DNA of 64,000 nucleotides, from NCBI GenBank assembly GCA_020636915.1, contig JACJWV010000009.1:124001-188000 (forward strand). The letters run 5' to 3'. The position numbers and the translations under genes were made by a program. The stretch comes from Nocardioides sp. GTDB lineage: Bacteria; Actinomycetota; Actinomycetes; Propionibacteriales; Nocardioidaceae. Of this stretch, positions 40,236-47,852 are shown piece by piece. Under the pieces are notes generated by a model. That model saw only the letters and a program-made list of their open reading frames with translations. It did no database searches and was not told the origin of the DNA. Position 1 is the first letter of the stretch. Each line of letters opens with the position of its first letter.

Positions 40236-41301
40236 GGCTCTTGCGTCGGGCGACGGCCGCCCCGCCCAGCGTGAGGCCGCCGGCCACCGCCACGAGCGGC
40301 CACGGCGAGCGGGCCCAGTCGCCGAGCGGGCCGTCCTCGCCGGCGTCCACCGAGGTGGGCACGGCCGCGCCGGCAGCGGTGGACTGCCCCGACGTTCCGG
40401 CCTTCGCGGCTGTCGCGCCGTCCTCGGCAGACTGGCCGGCGGTGGCCTGGATGCCCTCGACCCCCGTGGACTGGTCGTTGCCGCTGCTTGCGCCCGCGGA
40501 CGTGGGCGAGTCGCCGGAGTCGTCGCCCGAGGCCTGCGTGTCATCCGGGGCGCCGTCGGTGGGGCACGGCTCGACCCAGAAGACCTTGGTCTTGGTGTCG
40601 TTGCCGAGCGAGTGCGGCGTCGCGACCGTCACCTTCACGTGGTAGCCCTGCTTCGGGTGCGGGGCACCGCCGCTGAAGGTGAGCGTGTAGGCCTGCCGAC
40701 CGTCGAGGTCCGTGCCGCCACCCGCCGGGTCGCCGCCCACGAAGACCGAGCTCGGGGCGGTGCCGCCGATCACGACGTCGGACGTGGGCGCCTGGGCGGC
40801 GAAGGTGACGGTGGAGACGACGTCCTGGCCCTCGTCGTAGCCGAACCACTCCACGGCGAACGTGCAGCCCGGGTGCGGGTTGTTGCTCGGCGTCCCCACG
40901 GCGTCGCCGGGGCCCGCGATCTTCACGGTGCCGTTGTTGCCCTTCGGGTCGCTGTGGTCGCCGGACTGGCCCTGGTGACCGTGGTCCCCGGACTGGCCCT
41001 GGTGACCGTGGTCCCCGGACTGGCCCTGGTGACCGTGGTCCCCGGACTGGCCCTGGTGACCGTGGTCCCCGGACTGGCCCTGGTGACCGTGGTCCCCGGA
41101 CTGGCCCTGGTGACCGTGGTCCCCGGACTGGCCCTGGTGACCGTGGTCCTGGCCGGCGTGCTGACCGTGGTCCTGGTGGTCCTGGTGGCCCTGGCCGGGA
41201 TCGGCGGCCGCGCTGCCGAGCAGCGCCCCGCACGAGAGCGAGGCGAGGGTGGCGGCCGAGGCCAGGGCGAGGGCGGGCGTGATGGCCCGAGATCTGAGCA
41301 T
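40228..41301 (-). CDS. Repeat-containing surface protein, candidate sortase substrate
   Basis: A 357-residue exported protein. A signal peptide covers residues 1-33 (SLSCGALLGSAAA). Residues 52-114 are seven identical 9-residue repeats DHGHQGQSG. A beta-rich domain of about 110 residues with two cysteines follows (CTFAVEWFGYDEG ... VFWVEPC). Then comes a Ser/Thr/Gly/Ala-rich stalk. The C-terminus is SPWPLVAVAGGLTLGGAAV followed by ARRKSRA, the hydrophobic-then-basic layout of a sorting signal, but no LPxTG motif is visible. The His-rich repeats could bind metal ions. GGAG lies 8-5 nt before the ATG. Confidence 0.8.
   Translation of the reverse strand: MLRSRAITPALALASAATLASLSCGALLGSAAADPGQGHQDHQDHGQHAGQDHGHQGQSGDHGHQGQSGDHGHQGQSGDHGHQGQSGDHGHQGQSGDHGHQGQSGDHGHQGQSGDHSDPKGNNGTVKIAGPGDAVGTPSNNPHPGCTFAVEWFGYDEGQDVVSTVTFAAQAPTSDVVIGGTAPSSVFVGGDPAGGGTDLDGRQAYTLTFSGGAPHPKQGYHVKVTVATPHSLGNDTKTKVFWVEPCPTDGAPDDTQASGDDSGDSPTSAGASSGNDQSTGVEGIQATAGQSAEDGATAAKAGTSGQSTAAGAAVPTSVDAGEDGPLGDWARSPWPLVAVAGGLTLGGAAVARRKSRA
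40960..41148 (-). repeat. Seven tandem 27-bp coding repeats
   Basis: Seven in-frame 27-bp units, each encoding DHGHQGQSG (residues 52-114 of the surface protein). On the plus strand the unit reads GTCCCCGGACTGGCCCTGGT followed by GACCGTG. Near-identity at the DNA level indicates recent expansion, and copy number may vary between strains. Confidence 0.92.
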
Positions 41302-41405
41302 GCTGACTCCGTCGTCCGGGTCGCGGTCGCGACCGATGAGTTCCCCACATCCGACAGCCGTGCGTCGGCGTGGTGGATCTCTAGCCGGTCCAGACCATCG
41401 CCAAT

Positions 41406-41421
41406 CCTGGTCTAGACCAGG
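41406..41421. promoter_or_regulatory. 16-bp perfect palindrome CCTGGTCTAGACCAGG
   Basis: It lies 105 nt upstream of the repeat-protein start. The same core GTCTAGAC recurs at 42051-42058, 85 nt upstream of the second small surface protein. It is probably an operator shared by the two genes. CTAG is rare in GC-rich genomes, which makes the coincidence less likely to be chance. Confidence 0.6.
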
Positions 41422-41543
41422 TGTGGATCACACGTGACTGGAGCGGGGGACGGTCGTGCGGAACGCTCTGGGCCGTCGCCTGAGGAACGAGGACCACCGC
41501 TCTCCCGTGGCGGACGCCCGATCCGTCGACTCCGTGGGCAATC

Positions 41544-41604
41544 CCTGGACTTGATGGGTGTTGCAACACCCATCAGGTCCAGGTTTCCCCGGCTGGCCGG
41601 GGAA
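41544..41604. terminator. Two consecutive hairpins (20-bp and 8-bp stems)
   Basis: 41544-41583 is a 40-nt near-perfect palindrome (one mismatch; left half begins CCTGGACTTGATGGG, centre TTGCAA). TTCCCCGG (41585-41592) and CCGGGGAA (41597-41604) form a second stem with a 4-nt loop. Both lie just downstream of the minus-strand gene ending at 41631, so they would terminate it; the stems work on either strand. Confidence 0.65.
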
Positions 41605-41630
41605 GCCTGCCATCACCCTGATCGCTGCTG

Positions 41631-41966
41631 TCAGACCGAGGGGCGCAGCCGCAGGGTCGCGGCACCGAGCAGCAGGAGACCGTCGCAGACGACCACCAGG
41701 GGCCACGGCGAGCGCAGCCAGTCGGGAAGCAGGCTGGCGTCGGCAGACGTGGTGGCTGCGGGCGCCGTCGAGGCGTCGACCAGGACCGTGGACCGCTGAC
41801 CCGACCTCGCGCTCGGTCGGTCACGCGGAGTCGAGCCCGAGGGTGCGGCCTGCCGCCGCGGCTCGTGCCCGTCCGCGTCGGCGCTGCTGCCCGAGGGGAC
41901 TGTGGGGCCGGTCGGGATGATGGTGGTGGTGAGCGCGAGGAAGCGCGCGGTCCGAGACTGTGACAT
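41631..41966 (-). CDS. Small exported protein with sorting-like C-terminus
   Basis: A 111-residue protein. The N-terminus is weakly hydrophobic (ARFLALTTTIIPTG) and the middle is disordered, rich in Ser, Pro and Arg. The last 30 residues, WLRSPWPLVVVCDGLLLLGAA then TLRLRPSV, match the C-terminus of the repeat protein at 40228-41301 (WARSPWPLVAVAGG...). It may be a second substrate of the neighbouring sortase or a shrunken copy of the first. No good ribosome-binding site is visible, and an in-frame start further upstream exists, so confidence is moderate. Confidence 0.5.
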   Translation of the reverse strand: MSQSRTARFLALTTTIIPTGPTVPSGSSADADGHEPRRQAAPSGSTPRDRPSARSGQRSTVLVDASTAPAATTSADASLLPDWLRSPWPLVVVCDGLLLLGAATLRLRPSV

Positions 41967-42045
41967 CGGTGCAGCTCCTGATCGGGCCGCGCGGGCGCGG
42001 CTGCGTCCCCTACCGAGGGGGTTCACCGACCGGCGACCCGTCGAA

Positions 42046-42062
42046 CCCCTGTCTAGACCAGT
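42046..42062. promoter_or_regulatory. Second copy of the GTCTAGAC palindrome
   Basis: GTCTAGAC at 42051-42058 inside CCCCT...CAGTGGGG, an imperfect version of the 41406 palindrome with one base missing from the left arm. It overlaps the last codons of the FAD oxidoreductase gene and lies upstream of the small exported protein on the same strand. Confidence 0.5.
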
Positions 42063-44446
42063 GGGGCCTTCAGGGTGCACGTCACTCCGAAGAGCTCCCC
42101 GGCGACGTCGACCTCGAAGCGACCCGAGGCCAGCCAGTCCGACGTGACCGGACCGTCGTGCCGGAGGTAGCCGAGCCCGACGGCGGCGCCGACCGTGGCA
42201 CCCCAGGCGGCGCTGGTGACCTGTCCGGCCGGTGTCCCGTCGCGCAGCAGCAGCTCCCCACCCCAGAGCATCGGCTCGGGTGACGCGACGACGAGCGAGA
42301 CCAGGCGACGCCGGGGGCCGCCGACCGCGAGTGCCTCCCGGTGGGCTGCCAGCGCCTTCCGGCCGAGGAAGTCCTTGTCCCCCGACAGCGCCGTTGCGAA
42401 GACCAGGCCCGCCTCGACCGGTCCGTAGTCGGGCGTCAGCTCGCGCCCGAAGGCCCGGAAGCCCTTCTCCAGCCGCAGTGACTCGATGGTCCAGTAGCCC
42501 GCGTCCCGCGCGCCCCCGGCCCGGACGGCGTCGTACACGGCGACCGCCCCGTCGACCGGGACCAACAGCTCCCAGCCGAGCTCACCGACGTAGGTCATCC
42601 GGGTGGCGCGGACGCGCACGCCCGCCACGTCGACCTCGCGGCTGGTCGCGAACGGGAAGCCCTCGTCGGACCAGTCGTCCTCCGACAGCGCCGACAGCAG
42701 CGCGCGGGACCGCGGACCCATGACGCCCAGCACGGCGTACTCCTCCGTGACGTCCTCGGCCGGCACCCCGTGCCGCTCGAGCCAGTCCAGGTCGCGGACC
42801 GTGGTCGCCGAGGACGAGACGAGCAAGAACGAGTCGGCGCCGGTGCGGGTGACGGTCAGGTCGGACTCGTAGGTGCCCCGGGTGTTGAGGAACGGCGTGT
42901 AGACGCACCGCCCGACGGGGACGTCGACGTCGGCCGCGCACACCCACTGCAGGCCCGGGAGCGCGTCAGGGCCGGCGACGACGTACTTCGAGAAGGAGGT
43001 CTGGTCGAAGACCGCGACGTCGCTGCGCGTGGCGACCTGCTCCTCGACCGACGAGGCCAGCCAGGTCGGCCTGCCCCAGGAGTAGTCGAGACCGGGCGCG
43101 AACACGTTCGGCCGCTCCCAGCCCATCCGGGTGCCGAAGACCGCCCCGGCGGCGGCGAGCCGCTGGTGGAGGGGCGAGGTGCGCTGGGGTCGGGCGGACT
43201 CCATCTCGCGGTTCGGCCACGGCACCGCGTAGTGCAGCCCGAGCACCTCCGACACCCGCGCCCGCAGCCAGTCGTTGTCACCGTGGAAGGGCGCGAAGCG
43301 GCGTACGTCGACCGCGACCAGGTCGTCCTGCGCCTCGCCCGCCACGATCCACTCGGCGAGCGCCCGCCCGGCGCCGCCGGCCGACGCGATGCCGACGGAG
43401 TTGAACCCAGCGCCGACGAAGAAGCCCCGCACGCCCGGTGCCTCGCCCAGCAGGAACTGGTTGTCGGGGGTGAAGGACTCCGGGCCGTTGTAGAACTTCC
43501 GGATCCCGGTCTCCTCCAGGACCGGGATCCGCAGCAGGGCCTGGTCCATCAGCACCGAGAAGTGCTCCCAGTCCTCGTCGAGGAGCTGGAACTCGAAGGG
43601 GTACGGCAGGTCGTCCGGCGAGCGCCACGGCTTCGCCTCGGGCTCGAACCCGCCGACCACCAGCCCGCCGGTCTCCTCCTTGAAGTAGGTCCAGCCGTCC
43701 GGGTCGCGCATGATCGGCAGTTCGGGGTGGGCGCCGAGGACGGCCTCGGTCACGACGTAGAAGTGCTCGGCCGAGTGCAGCGGCACGGTGACGCCCGCGA
43801 GCTCGCCGACCGTCTTCGCCCACTGGCCGGCACAGTTGACGACCACCTCGGCCTCCACCCGTCCCTGGTCGGTGCGGACACCGGCCACCCGGCCGTCGAC
43901 GACGTCGATGCCGGTGACGCGCACCCGCTCGGCGATCCGGGCACCGCCCTGGCGGGCGCCCTTGGCCAGCGACTGCGTCACATCGGTGGGGTTGACCTTG
44001 CCGTCGCCGGGGAGCCAGATGGCGCCGGTCAGGTCCTCGACCTGCATCGGCGGGAAGAGCTCCTGGGCCCGCTCGGGCGACACCAGCTCGCACGGGAGGT
44101 CGTAGGCGACCGCGTTGGCCGCGGTGCGCCGCAGCTGCACCATCCGGTCCTCGGTGCGCGCGACGATGACGCCACCGACGTTGCGGTAACCCGTTGCCAG
44201 GCCGGTCTCCGCCTCCAGCGACTCGTAGAGCTCCGCGGAGTACTGCACCAGCCGGGTCCCGCTCTCCGAGGCCCGCAACGGCCCGACCAGGCCGGCCGCG
44301 TGCCAGGTGGTGCCGCAGGACAGGGTCCCCTGCTCCAGCAGCAGCACGTCGGTCCAGCCCAGCCGGGTGAGGTGGTAAGCGACGGACGTGCCGATGATGC
44401 CGCCGCCGATCACCACCACCTGCGCACGGTCGGGGAGCTCAGGCAC
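42053..44446 (-). CDS. FAD-dependent dimethylglycine/sarcosine-dehydrogenase-like oxidoreductase with GcvT domains
   Basis: A 797-residue demethylating flavoenzyme. The DAO domain starts VVVIGGGIIGTSVAYHL. GTTWHAAGL carries the His that binds FAD covalently in dimethylglycine and sarcosine dehydrogenases. A short FAO middle domain lies at about 375-430. The folate-binding GCV_T domain follows (about 430-690) and a GCV_T C-terminal domain ends the chain. It would oxidise an N-methyl amine and pass the one-carbon unit to tetrahydrofolate. The GTG start overlaps the upstream phosphotransferase by 8 nt. Last gene of a three-gene operon with a permease. Confidence 0.9.
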   Translation of the reverse strand: MPELPDRAQVVVIGGGIIGTSVAYHLTRLGWTDVLLLEQGTLSCGTTWHAAGLVGPLRASESGTRLVQYSAELYESLEAETGLATGYRNVGGVIVARTEDRMVQLRRTAANAVAYDLPCELVSPERAQELFPPMQVEDLTGAIWLPGDGKVNPTDVTQSLAKGARQGGARIAERVRVTGIDVVDGRVAGVRTDQGRVEAEVVVNCAGQWAKTVGELAGVTVPLHSAEHFYVVTEAVLGAHPELPIMRDPDGWTYFKEETGGLVVGGFEPEAKPWRSPDDLPYPFEFQLLDEDWEHFSVLMDQALLRIPVLEETGIRKFYNGPESFTPDNQFLLGEAPGVRGFFVGAGFNSVGIASAGGAGRALAEWIVAGEAQDDLVAVDVRRFAPFHGDNDWLRARVSEVLGLHYAVPWPNREMESARPQRTSPLHQRLAAAGAVFGTRMGWERPNVFAPGLDYSWGRPTWLASSVEEQVATRSDVAVFDQTSFSKYVVAGPDALPGLQWVCAADVDVPVGRCVYTPFLNTRGTYESDLTVTRTGADSFLLVSSSATTVRDLDWLERHGVPAEDVTEEYAVLGVMGPRSRALLSALSEDDWSDEGFPFATSREVDVAGVRVRATRMTYVGELGWELLVPVDGAVAVYDAVRAGGARDAGYWTIESLRLEKGFRAFGRELTPDYGPVEAGLVFATALSGDKDFLGRKALAAHREALAVGGPRRRLVSLVVASPEPMLWGGELLLRDGTPAGQVTSAAWGATVGAAVGLGYLRHDGPVTSDWLASGRFEVDVAGELFGVTCTLKAPLV

Positions 44447-45368
44447 CGGTGGCCACCTCTCGGAGCAGTCGGTCGAGGTCGGGTCCGCGGAACGTCGCGG
44501 CGGCCTTCTCGTAGCGTTCGTCGCCCCAAGCGCGGAAGTCGTAGTCGATGTTGCTGGCCGCCGCCTGGATGAAGCCCCACAGGGCCCAGCCGTACTGGCT
44601 GCACAGCATCTGCAGGCGCACCCGCGCGAGGTCGGCGCGCGTCGGGCGGCCGAAGTAGCACTCGACGTACGCCTCGACCTGCTCGGGCGCGAACCCGCAC
44701 TCGGTCGCGGTGTTGCCGAGCTCGAAGCAGGCGTCGTTGTTGCCGGAGTACTCGTAGTCGATGATCCACGTGCGGCCCTGCCCCTCCCACTCGGCGTCGT
44801 CGACGAAGTTGGCGGCGAGGAGGTCGTTGTTGCACGGGACGGTCGGCCGCGCCGTGGCGGCAAGGGCACGACCCACGGCGGCGAAGGCGTCCGCGTGGTC
44901 GTCGTACCCCTGCGGGAGCGGGTAGCCGTGCTCCCGGACGGTCGCGCGGTACGTCGCCTGGCGGGTGACCATGTCGAAGTCACCGGTGAACCGCGGCCCG
45001 GCGTGCAGCCGGCGGCACGCCCCGGCGGCGCGCGCGAGCACGCGCGGGTCGTCGAAGTCGTCGTCCGACAGGGTGCGGCCGGTCAGGTAGGTGATGACGA
45101 GCAGGGAGAGGTCCGGGCGGTACTCCACGACCTCCGCCCCGACGCCGGCGACCGCTGCCGCCGCCGTGTTGGCAGCCTCGGCGTCGCGGTCGATCTCGAG
45201 CAGGTCCGCGTCACCTGCGGACCACCGCACGACCAGGTCGAGCGCGGGGTCCAGCCCGTCGTCCGTGACGACCCGGTAGTTGCGGTTGGTCAGTCCGCCG
45301 GACAGCTCGGAGACACGCCAGGACCGCCCCGCCAGGCAGGCGAGGCGGTCCAGGGGCGGAGGGGTCAC
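44439..45368 (-). CDS. Choline-kinase/aminoglycoside-phosphotransferase family protein
   Basis: A 309-residue kinase-like protein. N-lobe: LSGGLTNRNYRV and the ATP-lysine region LVVRWSAG. The catalytic loop reads PCNNDLLAANFVDD, where the first residue of the usual H-N-D triad is Asn; Asp and the later Asn are kept. The metal-binding IIDYEYSGNNDACFELGN follows, as in choline/ethanolamine kinases. Position between an amine-type permease and a methylamine-oxidising enzyme suggests phosphorylation of an amino alcohol, but the substitution leaves activity open. GTG start, 3 nt after the permease stop. Confidence 0.88.
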   Translation of the reverse strand: MTPPPLDRLACLAGRSWRVSELSGGLTNRNYRVVTDDGLDPALDLVVRWSAGDADLLEIDRDAEAANTAAAAVAGVGAEVVEYRPDLSLLVITYLTGRTLSDDDFDDPRVLARAAGACRRLHAGPRFTGDFDMVTRQATYRATVREHGYPLPQGYDDHADAFAAVGRALAATARPTVPCNNDLLAANFVDDAEWEGQGRTWIIDYEYSGNNDACFELGNTATECGFAPEQVEAYVECYFGRPTRADLARVRLQMLCSQYGWALWGFIQAAASNIDYDFRAWGDERYEKAAATFRGPDLDRLLREVATGA

Positions 45369-45371
45369 GTG

Positions 45372-46955
45372 TCAGTCGTCGAACGCGTCGACCACGGCCT
45401 GGTCGATCGTCTGGACCGGCCCGGTGAACCAGTTCTTCGCCGAGACGGCCCACCAGATCGCGAGGACCACCAGCACACCGAGGGTCATGATCGGCGCGTA
45501 GTTGACGCTCGCCCAGTCGAACTCGTCGCGCCACGGCGCGCCGTACGGTGAGGTCGGGAGCATCAGCATGAAGCCGACGAAGAGGATCTCGATGACGGCG
45601 ATCGGGTTCATCCACTTGTACTTGTTGCCGTTGTTCCAGCTGCCGACGCGGAACTGGTCGCCGTGCCGCCAGCGCAGGTAGATCGGGATCGCGAAGGAGA
45701 AGTAGAGCCCGATGACCGACACCGAGACGACGGCGTAGAAGGCGGTCGGGATGCCGTTCACGGACTTCAGTGCGGGCAGCGTGATGAGACCGCCGATGAC
45801 GGCCGCGCAGAGAACGGCGTTGACCGGGGTCTTGCGCGCGTTGACCTTCGACCACATCCGCGAGCCGGGGACTGCGCGGTCGCGGCTGAAGGCGAACATC
45901 ATCCGTGACGTCGAGGTGAGGCAGGCCGTGGCGCAGAAGAGCTGGGCGGAGGCCGAGATGAACAGCAGCGTGCCGGCCCAGCTAGAGCCCAGGGAGGCGT
46001 CGAAGATGTAGGCGACGCCGCCGGCCGGGATGCTCGCGTAGTCGGGCTGGCCGTCGACCTGCGGGATCGCGAAGGTGACCGCGAGCAGCAGGACGTAGCC
46101 GCCGACCGCCGAGTAGAAGATCGACCGCCACAGCCCCTGGGCCGCGGACTTCGCCGCGCCCTGGGTCTCCTCCGAGAGGTGGACCGAGGCGTCGAACCCG
46201 GTGATCGTGTACTGGGTCAGGATGAAGCCGAACGGGATGATCACGAAGAAGAACGCCAGCGAGCTGGTCGATCCGCCGTCCCAGCCCGAGCCGTTGTAGG
46301 TGTCGGTGTAGACCTGGGAAAGGCTCAGGTGGTCCTCGGGCACGAAGATCAGCACCCCGATCAGCACCGCAGCACCCACGACGTGCCACCACACCGACAC
46401 GTTGTTGAGCAGGGCGAGCAGGTGGCTGGAGAAGATGTTGATCAGGGTGATCAGGACCAGGATCACGACGAAGAAGACGAAGATCCGGTTGAGCGAGAAG
46501 GTGTCGTACCAGCCCCACTCGAGGAAGGTCAGCTCGAAGAACGTGGCGCAGCCGTAGGCGACCGACGCGGTGACCGCGACGAGGCCGATCAGGTTCAGCC
46601 AGCCCGTGAAGAACCCGGCGCGGGGACCACCGAGCTTGGAGGCCCAGTAGTAGATGCCTCCTGAGGTCGGCATCGAGGAGACCAGCTCCGACATCGTGAA
46701 GCCGATGATCAGGATGAAGACCGAGATGATCGGCCACGACCACGAGATCGAGATCGGTCCGCCGTTGGCGATACCGGCGCCGTACGTCGTCAGACAGCCG
46801 GCGAGGATCGAGATGATCGAGAACGAGATGGCGAAGTTGGAGAAGCCGGACCAGCTCCGGCTCAGCTCCTGCTTGTACCCGAGACGGGCGAGGTGCTGCT
46901 CGTCCTCGCTGAGGTGGGGGTGAGGAGCCGAGGCCGGCTCATACGCTTCGGGCAT
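45372..46955 (-). CDS. APC-family amino acid/amine permease
   Basis: A 527-residue transporter with about twelve helices. The first helix region GFSNFAISFSIISILAGCLTTYG and SELVSSMPTSGGIYYWASKLGG are typical of the GABA/choline permease branch. A hydrophilic N-terminus of about 35 residues precedes it. It starts the permease-kinase-oxidase operon, divergent from the regulator at 47108, and should import the amine degraded by the cluster. The ATG of MPEAYEPASAP was chosen; an in-frame extension is not family-like. Confidence 0.93.
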   Translation of the reverse strand: MPEAYEPASAPHPHLSEDEQHLARLGYKQELSRSWSGFSNFAISFSIISILAGCLTTYGAGIANGGPISISWSWPIISVFILIIGFTMSELVSSMPTSGGIYYWASKLGGPRAGFFTGWLNLIGLVAVTASVAYGCATFFELTFLEWGWYDTFSLNRIFVFFVVILVLITLINIFSSHLLALLNNVSVWWHVVGAAVLIGVLIFVPEDHLSLSQVYTDTYNGSGWDGGSTSSLAFFFVIIPFGFILTQYTITGFDASVHLSEETQGAAKSAAQGLWRSIFYSAVGGYVLLLAVTFAIPQVDGQPDYASIPAGGVAYIFDASLGSSWAGTLLFISASAQLFCATACLTSTSRMMFAFSRDRAVPGSRMWSKVNARKTPVNAVLCAAVIGGLITLPALKSVNGIPTAFYAVVSVSVIGLYFSFAIPIYLRWRHGDQFRVGSWNNGNKYKWMNPIAVIEILFVGFMLMLPTSPYGAPWRDEFDWASVNYAPIMTLGVLVVLAIWWAVSAKNWFTGPVQTIDQAVVDAFDD

Positions 46956-47042
46956 GCGACGCAACCTTCCGGGTGGCGATCGTGCGAATGTGAGGCGGAC
47001 GCTAGACCCGGCCCGATCCGGGTGTAAAGACATGCTGGCGAA

Positions 47043-47064
47043 AATGGTATGAACTCAGACCATT
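47043..47064. promoter_or_regulatory. FadR/GntR-type operator AATGGT-N10-ACCATT
   Basis: A 6-bp inverted repeat with a 10-nt centre between the divergent permease and regulator genes, in an AT-rich island. TGGT...ACCA half-sites are those used by FadR-subfamily regulators. The neighbouring regulator probably binds here and controls both operons. Confidence 0.65.
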
Positions 47065-47107
47065 CCGCCATTGACACCACGCCGTACCGACTTCGAAGGT
47101 TGAGCCC

Positions 47108-47842
47108 GTGACCGCCTCCCCCGACCACCGCCTCCCCGAGGCGGTGCTGCGGCCGGTCCGCGGTCACCACGCGTTCGAGGCCTGCGTGGAGCAGCTGGCC
47201 ACCGCGATCCGGCTCGGCGTCTACCCGCTCGGGAGCACGCTGCCGAGCGAGCGCGAGCTCGCGTCGCGCCTCACCGTCTCGCGGGCGACCCTGCGCGAGG
47301 CGATGGCCGCCCTTCGCGAGGCCGGTCTGGTCGAGACCAGGCGCGGTCGCGGGGGCGGGACCGTCGTGACCCTCAAGCCGCGCACGCCCAGCGCCCGGGC
47401 GGCCGCCCGGGTCAGCCAGGCGCAGCGCCAGGACTGGCTCGACGCGCTCGACTTCCGCCGCATCGTCGAGCCGGGGGCGGCGTACCTCGCGGCGGGCACC
47501 GCGCCGACGGGCGTACGCCGCGAGCAGCTCGAGCGCGCGCACGCCGACGTGGCCGCGGCCAGCCGGCCGGCGCAGCACCGTCAGGCCGACTCCCGCTTCC
47601 ACCTGACCATCGCCTCGCTCGCCGACTCGACGCGGGTGATCGAGTCGGTCACCTCGGTGCAGGCGACGCTGCACGAGATGCTGCTGGCGATCCCGGTGCT
47701 CGGCACCAACATCGGCCACTCCGACCGTCAGCACGCCGCGCTGGTCCGGGCGATCCTCGCCGGCGACCCGGAGCGGGCGCGGTCGGTCATGGAGGAGCAC
47801 TGCGACGACACGGCTGCGCTGCTGCGCGGCCTGCTGGGATGA
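47108..47842 (+). CDS. GntR/FadR family transcriptional regulator
   Basis: A 244-residue regulator. The winged helix is at about residues 25-90 (LPSERELASRLTVSRATLREAMAALREAGLVE), the FCD ligand-binding domain from about 105 on, with Asp and His residues (RQADSRFHLTI, NIGHSDRQHAALV) suited to bind a metal and a small acid. It is first in the operon with the gamma-glutamyl ligase and most likely senses the cluster's substrate or a glutamylated intermediate. GTG start; AAGGTT 6 nt upstream may be a weak -10. Confidence 0.93.
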   Translation: MTASPDHRLPEAVLRPVRGHHAFEACVEQLATAIRLGVYPLGSTLPSERELASRLTVSRATLREAMAALREAGLVETRRGRGGGTVVTLKPRTPSARAAARVSQAQRQDWLDALDFRRIVEPGAAYLAAGTAPTGVRREQLERAHADVAAASRPAQHRQADSRFHLTIASLADSTRVIESVTSVQATLHEMLLAIPVLGTNIGHSDRQHAALVRAILAGDPERARSVMEEHCDDTAALLRGLLG

Positions 47843-47852
47843 GGAGACGTTC

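Larger units (their letters stand above)
41302..41630. other. 329-nt control region between two surface-protein genes
   Basis: No supported gene. It holds the upstream region of the repeat protein (with the palindrome at 41406-41421) and, nearer 41630, two consecutive hairpins that end the next minus-strand gene. The middle part (about 41430-41540) shows nothing I recognise. Confidence 0.6.

Noticed and set aside
40960..41148. CRISPR or minisatellite outside genes
   Set aside because: The 27-bp repeats keep frame in a convincing secreted protein and encode the same nonapeptide, so they are coding repeats.
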